A stretch of 64,000 bases of DNA from Bacteroidota bacterium (GTDB lineage: Bacteria > Chloroflexota > Anaerolineae > Aggregatilineales > Phototrophicaceae): the NCBI GenBank assembly GCA_027492915.1, contig JAPUDW010000137.1, positions 1 through 64,000 of the forward strand, given 5' to 3'. Shown here piece after piece: positions 18,622 through 29,571 of this stretch. The translations under genes were made by a program, and so were the position numbers. A model generated the notes under the pieces. The model made no database searches and was not told the DNA's origin. It saw only the letters and a list, made by a program, of their open reading frames with translations. How positions within the stretch are numbered: position 1 is the stretch's first letter; every line of letters begins with the position of its first letter.

Positions 18622-19785
18622 TTGTCAGATTCGAATGAAACACTGTCGTTCTCACCTTCATCGACAAAACTCACTAAGCTAAAGTATTTGTTGTTTTTAT
18701 TTGAAAAGCTGAGCAAATATTTTGGATTTACGCCTTATACAGTTCTGACAACTTATTTGGATGATGATCGTATCAAGCTTGATAACGCAATGAAAAAAGT
18801 TTATGAGCTGCAAGAACTTGTTGATTTTCTTCAAGAATCTAACAACCAATTAAGGGACAGTAACAAACAACTTGAAGATTTAAAGTTCCAAATAACAGGA
18901 AAACTTGTTTCTGATTACGCCCAGATTCATAAACGGCAGCCGACTTTACCAAAAACAAACATTAATTTGACAGAAGAACAAGCAAAAGACCGTTTTGATC
19001 AGGTGAAATTGGCTCTCCAAGATGCTTCATTACCTTTAGATGTCTTGTCAATAATCGATATTATTTCTGAAACACACTCAGATATTTATGTAAAAGTACT
19101 TCGACCTTTATATGAAAACAGATTAATAGAAAAAACTCCCACTTTTTGGGACATTCGTATGGCACTTAATGTAATAAGTCGCATTATACAACCGCGTCAT
19201 TATCTCGAAATTGGTACGCGTGTTGGCTGGTCAACCGCTCAGGTAGTAGCCCATTCAGTTCATACAGTTGTTTATAGTTTCGATATGTGGATTGAAGGTT
19301 ATGGAGGTGTGGATAATCCCGGTCAAGATTTTGTTAGAAACATGATGAGTCGTATCATTACTCCGATTACACCACAGATCAACTTCATTTCTGGAAATAG
19401 TCATGATACGCTCCCCCAATTCTTTAACCCTGAACAATATCCTCCCACTTTTGAGCTACCCGTATCCCGTCCTGAACTCTTTGATCTCATCACAGTTGAT
19501 GGCGATCATAATCTTGAAGGCGCTTGGATGGATCTCATGGCAGTAATGCCTCATATCGCCATCGGTGGAGCAATTGTGTTTGACGATATTGAGCTAAGTC
19601 TAACTAATTCAGATATTGGTTTGCGTTCGGAGACATCATATCCTGATTACTATCCGTCAATGCCAAGTGGGCTTCAATCACTCAATGATGTATGGGATGC
19701 AGTCAAAAAACAATTTCCAAACTTTTCCTATTTCGAAAGTTCCGATCATACTATTTCTGTGGGAATTGGCATACGTATTTCCTAA
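18622..19785 (+). CDS. Class I SAM-dependent methyltransferase with coiled coil
   Basis: This 387-residue protein has an N-terminal helical and coiled-coil region (about 55-110, ELQELVDFLQESNNQLRDSN) and a C-terminal methyltransferase of the Methyltransf_24 type (about 165-387). SAM motif I is YLEIGTRVGWSTAQ, the acidic residue of motif II lies in YSFDMW, and DLITVDGDHNLEGAWMDL is the typical central stretch of this family. The start is TTG at 622, supported by AAAGGA 9 nt upstream; no better ATG exists. Low GC matches the surface-glycan genes before it, so it probably methylates a sugar of that glycan. Other members act on cephalosporins or glycans, so the substrate is uncertain. Confidence 0.82.
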   Translation: MSDSNETLSFSPSSTKLTKLKYLLFLFEKLSKYFGFTPYTVLTTYLDDDRIKLDNAMKKVYELQELVDFLQESNNQLRDSNKQLEDLKFQITGKLVSDYAQIHKRQPTLPKTNINLTEEQAKDRFDQVKLALQDASLPLDVLSIIDIISETHSDIYVKVLRPLYENRLIEKTPTFWDIRMALNVISRIIQPRHYLEIGTRVGWSTAQVVAHSVHTVVYSFDMWIEGYGGVDNPGQDFVRNMMSRIITPITPQINFISGNSHDTLPQFFNPEQYPPTFELPVSRPELFDLITVDGDHNLEGAWMDLMAVMPHIAIGGAIVFDDIELSLTNSDIGLRSETSYPDYYPSMPSGLQSLNDVWDAVKKQFPNFSYFESSDHTISVGIGIRIS

Positions 19786-19859
19786 ATTCATATGTGCAAT
19801 TGAACCATCGCAATTCAAAAGTAATGATCAATAAAAACGCCTGTAGCTAATTATTGGCT

Positions 19860-20305
19860 ATATGGACGAGTAGACGACCAAGTGAATTAAGCAGACGTAT
19901 ATTGAGACACGCCTTTTCGCGCGTGAAACGTCAGTGCACACTGGCTTGGTTGGCATTGCGCTCAAATTCCCAAATACTAACTTCGTAGCATAAATGAGGC
20001 TGAGTTTAATTGTGCCGATCAAGGCATTGGCGAGAGAGAACGGCAATTCCCAATTCAACCCTATTGAGCCAACTGGCATGAAGTAGAGTGTAAAGACTAA
20101 TCGACGCCGGATAAGACAAGCTTCAATAGCTCCCCAAGTCTCATGCAAAGTCGAAGCGATATGAATATTCAGGTTGTCCAAAACTAGACGGATTTGTAAG
20201 GTGTTGGGGAAATAAACACCCACCAAAGATCGCGTTTGTCGGGCGAGATTGGTTTGGTACGCTGTTGTTTGACGGTAACATGTCGCCATGATTGGCGCGC
20301 ACCAA
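19860..20305 (-). mobile_element. IS630-family transposase remnant
   Basis: On the minus strand, fragments in shifted frames match the C-terminal half of IS630-family transposases. WRHVTVKQQRTK (about 20290-20260) is followed, after a frameshift, by IRLVLDNLNIHIASTLHETW, which holds the DDE-type Asp in DNLNxH. The expected YTPxHGSWLN motif is degraded to LYFMPVGSIGLNWE. Frameshifts and a missing N-terminal half show it is dead. It directly abuts a truncated alpha/beta-hydrolase gene at about 20300. Confidence 0.78.
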
Positions 20306-20434
20306 CGGACTCCAACAGGCTCCGCTTTCGGTTAGGCCATGCAGCAGCACCAATGGGGGCTTGTCGCCACCGGTTCGCAGGTAGTGGATGTTGATACCGT
20401 TTACCGCGCAGTCTGCGCTCGTCCAATTCGTCAT
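20295..20434 (-). pseudogene. Alpha/beta hydrolase, 5' fragment
   Basis: The first 45 or so codons of an alpha/beta hydrolase survive. They encode a start (MTNWTSADCAVNGINIHYL), the strand before the oxyanion loop, and the HGLTESGACW motif after PPLVLL. Homology stops after the equivalent of SPLVRA, where the IS630 remnant begins. The nucleophile elbow, acid and His are absent, so it cannot be active. The gene probably lost its 3' part when the element inserted or through a later deletion. Confidence 0.75.
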
Positions 20435-20502
20435 TCAAGCTGTCCGTTCTAAAAGGAAGAATACGAGCTTATAAAAATATTGGAACAAGGGAAAATTCAC
20501 GC

Positions 20503-21348
20503 TTACTGATTGCAGGCAGCAATTGCATCTTCGATGGCGTGCCTTTCATAATCTGCATAATCGGGATTATCGAGTAGTTTGATCAGTGCCGGATATAGTC
20601 TTGGATCAGCTAAGATTTCAGACGCTTCAAGGACGAGTGTCCCTGCATTACCGCTTTGCAAACATTGTAGTACCAGCTCAAATGCCCGTATATCATGTCT
20701 TTTCGCAAGCCCGACTAAGCCTTCGCCGCCCGCATTACTCGTATCGTTAGCGTCTACAGCACGGTTATAAAGTGCTTCCCGAATATCAGGCGAATCAAGA
20801 TCGGTTTGACTACCAAGAGCAAAAGTTGCCCAATCTCGAACTTCACCATTTTCATCCGATGACAAGTCGATCAACGCTTGGATGGCTAAAGAATCGTTTT
20901 CGGCACTTAACCCAAAAGCAATCCCAAAACGCACCTCTGGATCGACATGATTTTTGAGTTTCAGTAAGGGTTGAACTTTGCGGGGTTCGGGCGAAATATG
21001 CCCTAAGCCTACTCCCAATGAATTTAAGACCCGATTATCATTCTCTATATCCATAAGGTTGAAAAAGAGTTCAAGTGTCTCATCGAGGAACGTGCGGGTT
21101 GGTAAGCCAAGCTGTGCCAGAATATCCACACCTATAGAGCGCTCAATTGGATCAACACGTTCACATAATGTCTTGGCCGCGTCAAATACTTCGCGTGTTG
21201 CACGAGAGCGTAATACCCAGATGGCATCCCAGCCTAGATCATCAGTCTCATCGCTTGCCGTGAGCGCTAAGAGGATGAGTTCATCTATCGGTTTTTGTTC
21301 GAGCGCTTGCCGAACCTCGTCCATGTTCTGATTATTATCTGAAGCCAC
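20503..21348 (-). CDS. HEAT-repeat protein
   Basis: This 281-residue all-helical protein is built of HEAT-like repeats of about 30 residues, for example VRFGIAFGLSAENDSLAIQA and VRDWATFALGSQTDLDSPDI, with the Asp/Arg pattern typical of PBS-lyase-type HEAT repeats. It forms a curved solenoid used for protein binding and has no catalytic motifs. The start is GTG at 21348, with GAGAGG 5 nt upstream. It has no signal peptide and is therefore cytoplasmic. The three minus-strand genes after it (DinB-like, unknown, DinB-like) may share a transcript with it, but there is no functional link I can defend. Confidence 0.82.
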   Translation of the reverse strand: MASDNNQNMDEVRQALEQKPIDELILLALTASDETDDLGWDAIWVLRSRATREVFDAAKTLCERVDPIERSIGVDILAQLGLPTRTFLDETLELFFNLMDIENDNRVLNSLGVGLGHISPEPRKVQPLLKLKNHVDPEVRFGIAFGLSAENDSLAIQALIDLSSDENGEVRDWATFALGSQTDLDSPDIREALYNRAVDANDTSNAGGEGLVGLAKRHDIRAFELVLQCLQSGNAGTLVLEASEILADPRLYPALIKLLDNPDYADYERHAIEDAIAACNQ

Positions 21349-21386
21349 AATCGCCTCTCATGTTGGTGATAAGTACAGTTTACAAC

Positions 21387-21896
21387 TCACCAATCACCCG
21401 CATAGCCAATGTCGTAAGGCGTGGTGATTTTTTGCACCTTGAACCAGCGCAGCTCGACCAACTGGCGCATGTGCAGCGCATCGTGCGCCACCCACGAACT
21501 CAGCAGTTGACCGGCTGTCCGTTCGCCGTACTCCGATTGATGTTTAGCATCCCAATTAGGCGTCTGTAAGCCTTTGAGGAACGCTAACGATTTCTCACGT
21601 TCGGCAAGAAACTCAGCAAGCGACTGTTGAAGGTCGCGCGCGTTGTAGGCGCGTTCGGTAACCCACGCGTCAGGGTGAATGGGCGGCCATTGGGTGTCGG
21701 GGTGGTTCAGCGTTAGGTCGACGCGCTGGCGGAAGTCATCGCGTTCTTCATCGACGAGGTGACAAACGACCTCAAGGATCGACCAAGACTCCGGCGATGG
21801 CTTCACCTGTGCCTCAGCCTGCGTGATGCCGGTGAGCAGTGACCGGATGATTTCGCCGCCGTGCGCGAGTTCCTGATAGAGCGTTTCAAATTCCAT
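21387..21896 (-). CDS. DinB-family protein
   Basis: This 169-residue four-helix-bundle protein belongs to the DinB/YfiT-like putative metalloenzyme superfamily. The first metal-binding His lies in SWSILEVVCHLVDEERDD and the second and third in SWVAHDALHMRQLVEL, the usual helix positions. Members include mycothiol- or bacillithiol-dependent transferases and uncharacterised stress proteins, so its activity is open. It lies 26 nt downstream of the gene at 21923-22309 and on the same strand, in a group of small stress-type genes. Confidence 0.82.
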   Translation of the reverse strand: MEFETLYQELAHGGEIIRSLLTGITQAEAQVKPSPESWSILEVVCHLVDEERDDFRQRVDLTLNHPDTQWPPIHPDAWVTERAYNARDLQQSLAEFLAEREKSLAFLKGLQTPNWDAKHQSEYGERTAGQLLSSWVAHDALHMRQLVELRWFKVQKITTPYDIGYAGDW

Positions 21897-21922
21897 GTGT
21901 AGGTTCCTTTGAAAATCAGAAG

Positions 21923-22309
21923 TTAATCAATCGGTTGTGCCAATAAGCGCTGCAACAGCGTTTCGATTTCCGGTGTGAGTTCGACACGCTTCACCTCAAA
22001 TTCATTCGTCTTTTGATTGTTTTCAATATAGGTGATTTTCATACCGCCGTCAGGATTTAGATCGAACCAAATGTGCGATTGTCCATTTTGTAAGCCATGC
22101 TCACGAGAACGTGACAAAATGAACGTCACCATTGCTTGACCTGCCCGCAATTGATGGTCATACCCGCGTTTGCGCAGTTCAGCAATGAGTGAATGTATTG
22201 ATGCTAACCAATTCCAGTGGACTCTATAATTTGTAAAGTGTCGTTCTATCCGATCCCACGACTCTAAAAATGCTTTCTCAATCGCATTCTGGTCATCAAT
22301 AGGTTGCAT
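21923..22309 (-). CDS. Conserved-looking protein of unknown function
   Basis: This 128-residue soluble protein has mixed helical and strand pattern: helical to about residue 75, then strands (SHIWFDLNPDGGMKITYIEN) and a final helix. I do not recognise a family. It is packed between two DinB-type genes (3 nt after the stop-start gap with the upstream one), so it is likely co-transcribed with them. A weak GGAAA site precedes its ATG. Confidence 0.6.
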   Translation of the reverse strand: MQPIDDQNAIEKAFLESWDRIERHFTNYRVHWNWLASIHSLIAELRKRGYDHQLRAGQAMVTFILSRSREHGLQNGQSHIWFDLNPDGGMKITYIENNQKTNEFEVKRVELTPEIETLLQRLLAQPID

Positions 22310-22312
22310 GAT

Positions 22313-22858
22313 TTATTTCCGCATCTTCTTCACATACGCCTTGGTATCCGGTATATGCACGGGCAGGTGGCGGTAGGGCGGGCGCGGCGGTGCCACGAGG
22401 ATCGTCTCGATAATGCCGCCGAGGTCGGTCGGTTCGTCGGTGGTATAGGGTGCTTTTTCTTTCCATTGCGCATCGTTCAAGCCGCGAATAACCGTCATCA
22501 ACTTTTCCTGAGTCAGTTCCCACTCGTTCAGGGTTTCCGCCAGTGTTTGCCCCTGCCGCTCCTCAATGCCGCCGTAGTGGATGGCACGGCTACTGCCTTC
22601 AGACTGCATCGCTCCCACTGCGAAGTGTTCCTCGCCCTTCTCCCATGCCTGTACTGCTTGAATGGTATAGGCTTCGTAGGTGATAAGGTGTGCCAGCAGG
22701 TCTTTGAACGAAAGTTTTTGGTCGGGATACAAGCCGTAGCGGATCGTGTTCGGGCGCGTCATTTCGGTTTCGGTCAGCGTGTCGATCAACCCTCGCACTG
22801 CCGCATGTTCAATGTCAAGTTCACGAATGGCGATGTCTCGTTCGATGGTTGCCAGCAT
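22313..22858 (-). CDS. DinB superfamily protein, ClbS/DfsB-like
   Basis: This 181-residue four-helix protein has the layout of the ClbS/DfsB branch of the DinB superfamily. It opens with long helices and the KLSFKDLLAHLITYEAYTIQ segment, and has a Trp-rich middle (AWEKGEEHF). ClbS is a colibactin cyclopropane hydrolase; most relatives are uncharacterised. The usual C-terminal metal-site His pattern is not obvious here. GGAGG precedes the ATG at 22858, so translation should be strong. It is the first gene of a minus-strand group. Confidence 0.7.
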   Translation of the reverse strand: MLATIERDIAIRELDIEHAAVRGLIDTLTETEMTRPNTIRYGLYPDQKLSFKDLLAHLITYEAYTIQAVQAWEKGEEHFAVGAMQSEGSSRAIHYGGIEERQGQTLAETLNEWELTQEKLMTVIRGLNDAQWKEKAPYTTDEPTDLGGIIETILVAPPRPPYRHLPVHIPDTKAYVKKMRK

Positions 22859-22972
22859 GTTGTACCTCCATAGTTTCCTATCTCTATACTACCAGATGGG
22901 TCATTCACGCTCTTTTAAACAGGGACTAGAATAGAATGATCTACAATCCGTTTCTAAAGATAGGACGGCATT

Positions 22973-23725
22973 TTGGAAAACTATACGTTTGATTTACACC
23001 GCATCTTCATCGGCGACCTGCCGATCCTGTTCCTCGTGGAAATTGCCCTACGAACGGCGATCATGCTGTTCTACCTCATGCTGCTCTTACGGTTGATGGG
23101 GCGGCGCAGCCTGACACAGCTTTCGTTGTTCGAGTTCGTGCTGATTATCGGCCTCGGTTCTGCTGTCGGCGACCCCATGTTTTATTTCGATATTCCCGTC
23201 ATTCATGGCATGGCAGCCATCACCTTTGTGGTCATCATCGAATGGCTGCTCATCTGGGTTACGAACCGCAGCCATAAGGTCGAAGAAGTGCTGGAAGGCA
23301 AGGCAACGCGGCTCATCCATCAAGGGCAGTTTGATGTCGAAGGCGTGGATAAAGTCAGCATGTCGCGCAACGAGATTTATATGGAACTGCGTTTAGCTGG
23401 AGTCGAGCAGTTAGGGCAGGTCAAACTCTCCTACCTCGAAATGAACGGCGAGATGAGCATCTTTAAACACGAGCCGCAGGATGTGCGCGCCGGTTTGCCG
23501 CTGCTCCCCGGTACCGAACTCGGCAAAGCCCAAACCCTCCCGCTCGACAAGCCGCTCACCGAAGCAGGCGATTACGTTTGCCTTTGCTGCGGCAGTACCG
23601 TATCGTTGAAGGTGGGGCAAAACCTGCCAAGCTGCCACCGCTGCGACGACACAAAATGGATTGAAGCCAGTTATGCGGGCGTGCAAAAACAGGACGATCA
23701 ATCTACAGAACAAGCAGATTCATAA
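22973..23725 (+). CDS. DUF421 membrane protein with C-terminal zinc-ribbon-like tail
   Basis: This 250-residue protein of the YetF/YkjA (DUF421) family has three N-terminal TM helices and a cytoplasmic alpha/beta domain. LLRLMGRRSLTQLSLFEFVL is the family core, and GEMSIFKHEP falls in the second domain. The C-terminus differs from typical members: CLCCGSTV and CHRCDD form a CxxC/CxxC pair that could bind zinc. The start is TTG at 22973, with AGGA upstream. DUF421 proteins have been linked to spore or envelope functions, but no mechanism is known. It is followed 8 nt later by the decarboxylase gene, suggesting an operon. Confidence 0.8.
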   Translation: MENYTFDLHRIFIGDLPILFLVEIALRTAIMLFYLMLLLRLMGRRSLTQLSLFEFVLIIGLGSAVGDPMFYFDIPVIHGMAAITFVVIIEWLLIWVTNRSHKVEEVLEGKATRLIHQGQFDVEGVDKVSMSRNEIYMELRLAGVEQLGQVKLSYLEMNGEMSIFKHEPQDVRAGLPLLPGTELGKAQTLPLDKPLTEAGDYVCLCCGSTVSLKVGQNLPSCHRCDDTKWIEASYAGVQKQDDQSTEQADS

Positions 23726-23733
23726 AGGGCATC

Positions 23734-26510
<2,777 letters not shown>

Positions 26511-26651
26511 TCAACTGTTAAAAAACAATATTTACAGTCTGGTCTAATGGCAGTTCACCGTCGATAGAGTAAGATTTAAAGGGTAAGTGACAGGAGATTG
26601 ATTCCTACTAAACCGGATTTAGTGGGGCTAAAGTGTTTTGATAGGCGATGT

Positions 26652-27947
26652 ATGACTCATTCCAACACAGATGAAATTTTCGCGCAGCGGTTGACTCAAG
26701 CCATTGATGAATTGGGCGTCACCGGCAAGGAACTGGCTGCCGAACTACACCACAGCGAGGCGACGGTCAGCAATTGGCGGCACGGCAAATACCTGCCCGA
26801 TGTGGTTACGCTGGTTGCCATCGCCCGTTATTTCGGCAAATCGGTTGATTGGTTTTTGGGTGCATATGACACAGCGCAAGCGGTTCGACGTGAACACAAA
26901 GGCATCGCATGGAGCGTCAATATCCCCCCGAACGCGCATGGGCAGCAGCGCCGCGAAATCAGCCTCGGTGTGCTGCTGTTCGAAACGCTGGTGCGCCAGA
27001 ACATCGACTTGAACACCGTGCGCGGGCTGGCGGACTTTAAGGACTATGACATCGAAACGCTCTATGCCTTTCTCAAAATCGCCCTCCATGCCAACGCCCT
27101 ACGCATTGAACACATTCCCCGCAGCGCCGACCTTGAACAGCGTATCCAGCGGCTTTACCCGCACCTGCGCGAAAACTCGGTCATCGTGGCGGATATTCAG
27201 GATAAAAACGATGGCACCCTCGTCCGCGCCGAGTTCGTGGCCTTTTTAGCGGCAAATGTGGTGCTGAACACCATCCAGTATCCTGACTTAATAGGAATCG
27301 GTTCCGGCTATACCATGCTGCGGATGGCGGAACTTGCCGTACCATCAATGGATCAATTTCGCGGGACGACATGGGTGCCGCTCATGTCCTTCCGCGAGAC
27401 ACTGACCAACCACTACGGCGCGAACTTCATCTGCGAACTGCTGGCGAACCGCTTCCCCAAATCCACCCACCAGTATTACCCGTTTGATACCCATTCACAC
27501 ACCGACGACATCCTGCAAACCCACGATAACCTGCGCACGGCCTTTGTTTCGATGAACGGCCTCGGTCGTTCCAGCCGCAGTTCCAAAACAGCACAGGACA
27601 CAGGTGACTTCCGCACCGCCGACTTTGGCGAATTCGCGCGGCTCCGCCGTGTCTATCAGCGCTTGACAACTGCCGATATGCGCGAACGGATTGGCGGCTC
27701 GTTCCTCGGTTATGTCTTTGATAAGCAGGGGCAAATCATTGAGGAAATGATGGATGATGTACAGCAGGAAGTGAAGCAGATCGCCCTGCCGCGCTGGAAA
27801 GCCATCAACGGACGCGGGCGTGTGTGGGTGGTGGCGGCACGGCTGTATAAAGCGCTGCCGGTATGGATCGCCATTCGCAGCGGGTTAGCCAACTCACTAG
27901 TGATCGACAACGAAATCGCCGAATTTATTCTGGAAGCCGAACGCTAA
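26652..27947 (+). CDS. XRE-type HTH protein with large uncharacterised C-domain
   Basis: This 431-residue protein starts with a Cro/CI-type helix-turn-helix (about 5-65: FAQRLTQAIDELGVTGKEL, then SEATVSNWRHGKYLPDVVTL). The following 360 residues are a helix-rich region I do not recognise, possibly a ligand-sensing or effector domain. I start at ATG 26652 because the upstream in-frame TTG at 26598 sits only one base after its GGAGA site. It is divergent from eno, so an operator may lie in the 165-nt gap. The methyltransferase gene starts 19 nt downstream, which suggests an operon. Confidence 0.75.
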   Translation: MTHSNTDEIFAQRLTQAIDELGVTGKELAAELHHSEATVSNWRHGKYLPDVVTLVAIARYFGKSVDWFLGAYDTAQAVRREHKGIAWSVNIPPNAHGQQRREISLGVLLFETLVRQNIDLNTVRGLADFKDYDIETLYAFLKIALHANALRIEHIPRSADLEQRIQRLYPHLRENSVIVADIQDKNDGTLVRAEFVAFLAANVVLNTIQYPDLIGIGSGYTMLRMAELAVPSMDQFRGTTWVPLMSFRETLTNHYGANFICELLANRFPKSTHQYYPFDTHSHTDDILQTHDNLRTAFVSMNGLGRSSRSSKTAQDTGDFRTADFGEFARLRRVYQRLTTADMRERIGGSFLGYVFDKQGQIIEEMMDDVQQEVKQIALPRWKAINGRGRVWVVAARLYKALPVWIAIRSGLANSLVIDNEIAEFILEAER

Positions 27948-27966
27948 CTTTAAATCGAGGTGGATA

Positions 27967-28770
27967 ATGGAAGATCACGATAAGCAGATACTCGACGACT
28001 CACGGGCAATCTGGGACGCGAACGCCGAAGCATGGGATAGCCGAATCGGTTCCGGCGGCGGCTGGCAAACTGTTTTTATCGCCCCGACGGTTGAACAGAT
28101 GCTGAATATCCAAGCCGGTGAGCAGGTGCTGGATATTGCCTGCGGGAACGGACAGTTCTCTCGGCGGCTGGCAGAGCTTGGGGCATCGGTCGTCGCCTCG
28201 GATTTCAGCCCGAAGCTGATCGAACTGGCGCAGGGGCGTACTACCGAACACGTTGACCGCATCACCTATCATGTCACCGACGCAACCGATGAGGCGCAGT
28301 TGATGGCGTTGGCGGGTACACAGGACACACGCTTTGACGCGGCAGTCTGTATCAACGCCATCATGGATATGCCCGCTATCGAGCCGCTGTTCCGCTCGGT
28401 CGCCAAGCTCCTAAAGCCGGAAGGCCGCTTCGTGTTCACCGTCATGCATCCGTGTTTCAACGGGCTGGCGATGGGGATGCAGCCGGAATTGGACGGATAC
28501 GACAGTGAACCCACTTACTCGATCAAAGTCTCCGGCTATTTATCCACCGAACGCACAATGGGTTTAGCCATCAACTCACAGCCGCGCAAGCAGTATTACT
28601 GGCACCGCCCGCTGCATGTCCTGCTCAACAGCGCCTTCAGTAACGGCTTGGTGATGGACAGGTTGGAAGAACCCACACTGAAAACCGATACACCCCCCAA
28701 AAGCGCCTTTGATTGGGCAAACTACGATATGCCGCCGCTGTTGTTCGTGCGCTTGCGCCCAGCGGGTTAG
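27967..28770 (+). CDS. Class I SAM-dependent methyltransferase
   Basis: This 267-residue protein has SAM motif I in VLDIACGNGQFSRRLAELGA, the acidic motif II in VVASDFSPKLIELAQ, and the motif IV region FDAAVCINAIMDMPAI. The rest resembles the UbiE/Coq5-like Methyltransf_11 family, with a typical FTVMHPCFNG stretch after the central strands. It probably methylates a small molecule. It sits 19 nt after the XRE gene with an AGGTGG site before its ATG, so the two are likely co-expressed. The substrate is unknown. Confidence 0.85.
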   Translation: MEDHDKQILDDSRAIWDANAEAWDSRIGSGGGWQTVFIAPTVEQMLNIQAGEQVLDIACGNGQFSRRLAELGASVVASDFSPKLIELAQGRTTEHVDRITYHVTDATDEAQLMALAGTQDTRFDAAVCINAIMDMPAIEPLFRSVAKLLKPEGRFVFTVMHPCFNGLAMGMQPELDGYDSEPTYSIKVSGYLSTERTMGLAINSQPRKQYYWHRPLHVLLNSAFSNGLVMDRLEEPTLKTDTPPKSAFDWANYDMPPLLFVRLRPAG

Positions 28771-28943
28771 ATCACCTAAATTTGAACATTCCTCCGTCAC
28801 ACCAAGTAATTAGGCAAAGCTGCAAGGATATTGAAGAATCATAGACAGCGTGGAAGGATTGTCGGTTGTTGCTTCACACTCGTTTTCCCGAATATCATCG
28901 GAGGAAACCATCATATTCACCAATGTGATCCCCAACCGCATTC

Positions 28944-29087
28944 TTGAAGTCGCTTTAGCAGACTTGTCTTATGGTTAGCTGGATGGCTTTAGCCTCCAGC
29001 GGTGCAAACGGCTATCTATTTATCTTGCGGACTGTTCCTACAAAATGCGTTATTCTCGCCTAAATTCTGATGTAGGGACGCGATACA
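28944..29087 (+). repeat. Direct repeat copy A (REP-like composite)
   Basis: A 144-nt block identical to 29180-29323 except for one base (29079 C versus 29315 T), spaced 236 nt apart. Each copy carries two hairpins, AAGTCGCTTTAGCAGACTT and GCTGGATGGCTTTAGCCTCCAGC (each with an imperfect inner stem), plus the GTAGGGACGCGAT start of a third. It lies in an 801-nt intergenic gap with no other feature that I can support. Confidence 0.9.
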
Positions 29088-29179
29088 AGGCTTGTCCGGT
29101 ACTCGTTTTGGTCTTACTCACGCGAGAAGCAAGATTTATGACTACAATACGCACGTATTTTCGCGGCGAGCATTTGCCT

Positions 29180-29323
29180 TTGAAGTCGCTTTAGCAGACT
29201 TGTCTTATGGTTAGCTGGATGGCTTTAGCCTCCAGCGGTGCAAACGGCTATCTATTTATCTTGCGGACTGTTCCTACAAAATGCGTTATTCTCGCCTAAA
29301 TTCTGATGTAGGGATGCGATACA
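29180..29323 (+). repeat. Direct repeat copy B (REP-like composite)
   Basis: Second copy of the 144-nt block. At its end GGGATGCGAT with ATCGCGTCC forms a short stem that is broken in copy A. The near identity with no coding sequence suggests a recent tandem duplication or amplification of a REP/MITE-like unit. The remaining gap (29324-29571) precedes the permease operon and may hold its promoter, but I could not define one. Confidence 0.9.
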
Positions 29324-29571
29324 TCGCGTCCGGTTTTCTAAAATATTGACCGCTTAAACGGCTTCTAAACGTGATTGTGTCTACAGCGAAAAGGGGTAAA
29401 AATGAGAATACCAATTTGGATTTGCGATTTGTTGCCAGCATTGTTAACGCACGTTACAATTCCGCGGATTATGTTAAGGTACGTCCTCGCTCCAAAATTA
29501 TGCTGACTGTTCTTAAATAAACAAACAACATTTCCAACGGTAACTTCTTGAGCCGGTGAAGGCTGTAGCGT

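Noticed and set aside
28944-29323. The 144-nt repeats as a CRISPR array
   Set aside because: Only two copies, far longer than CRISPR repeats, with internal hairpins and no spacer series or cas genes.
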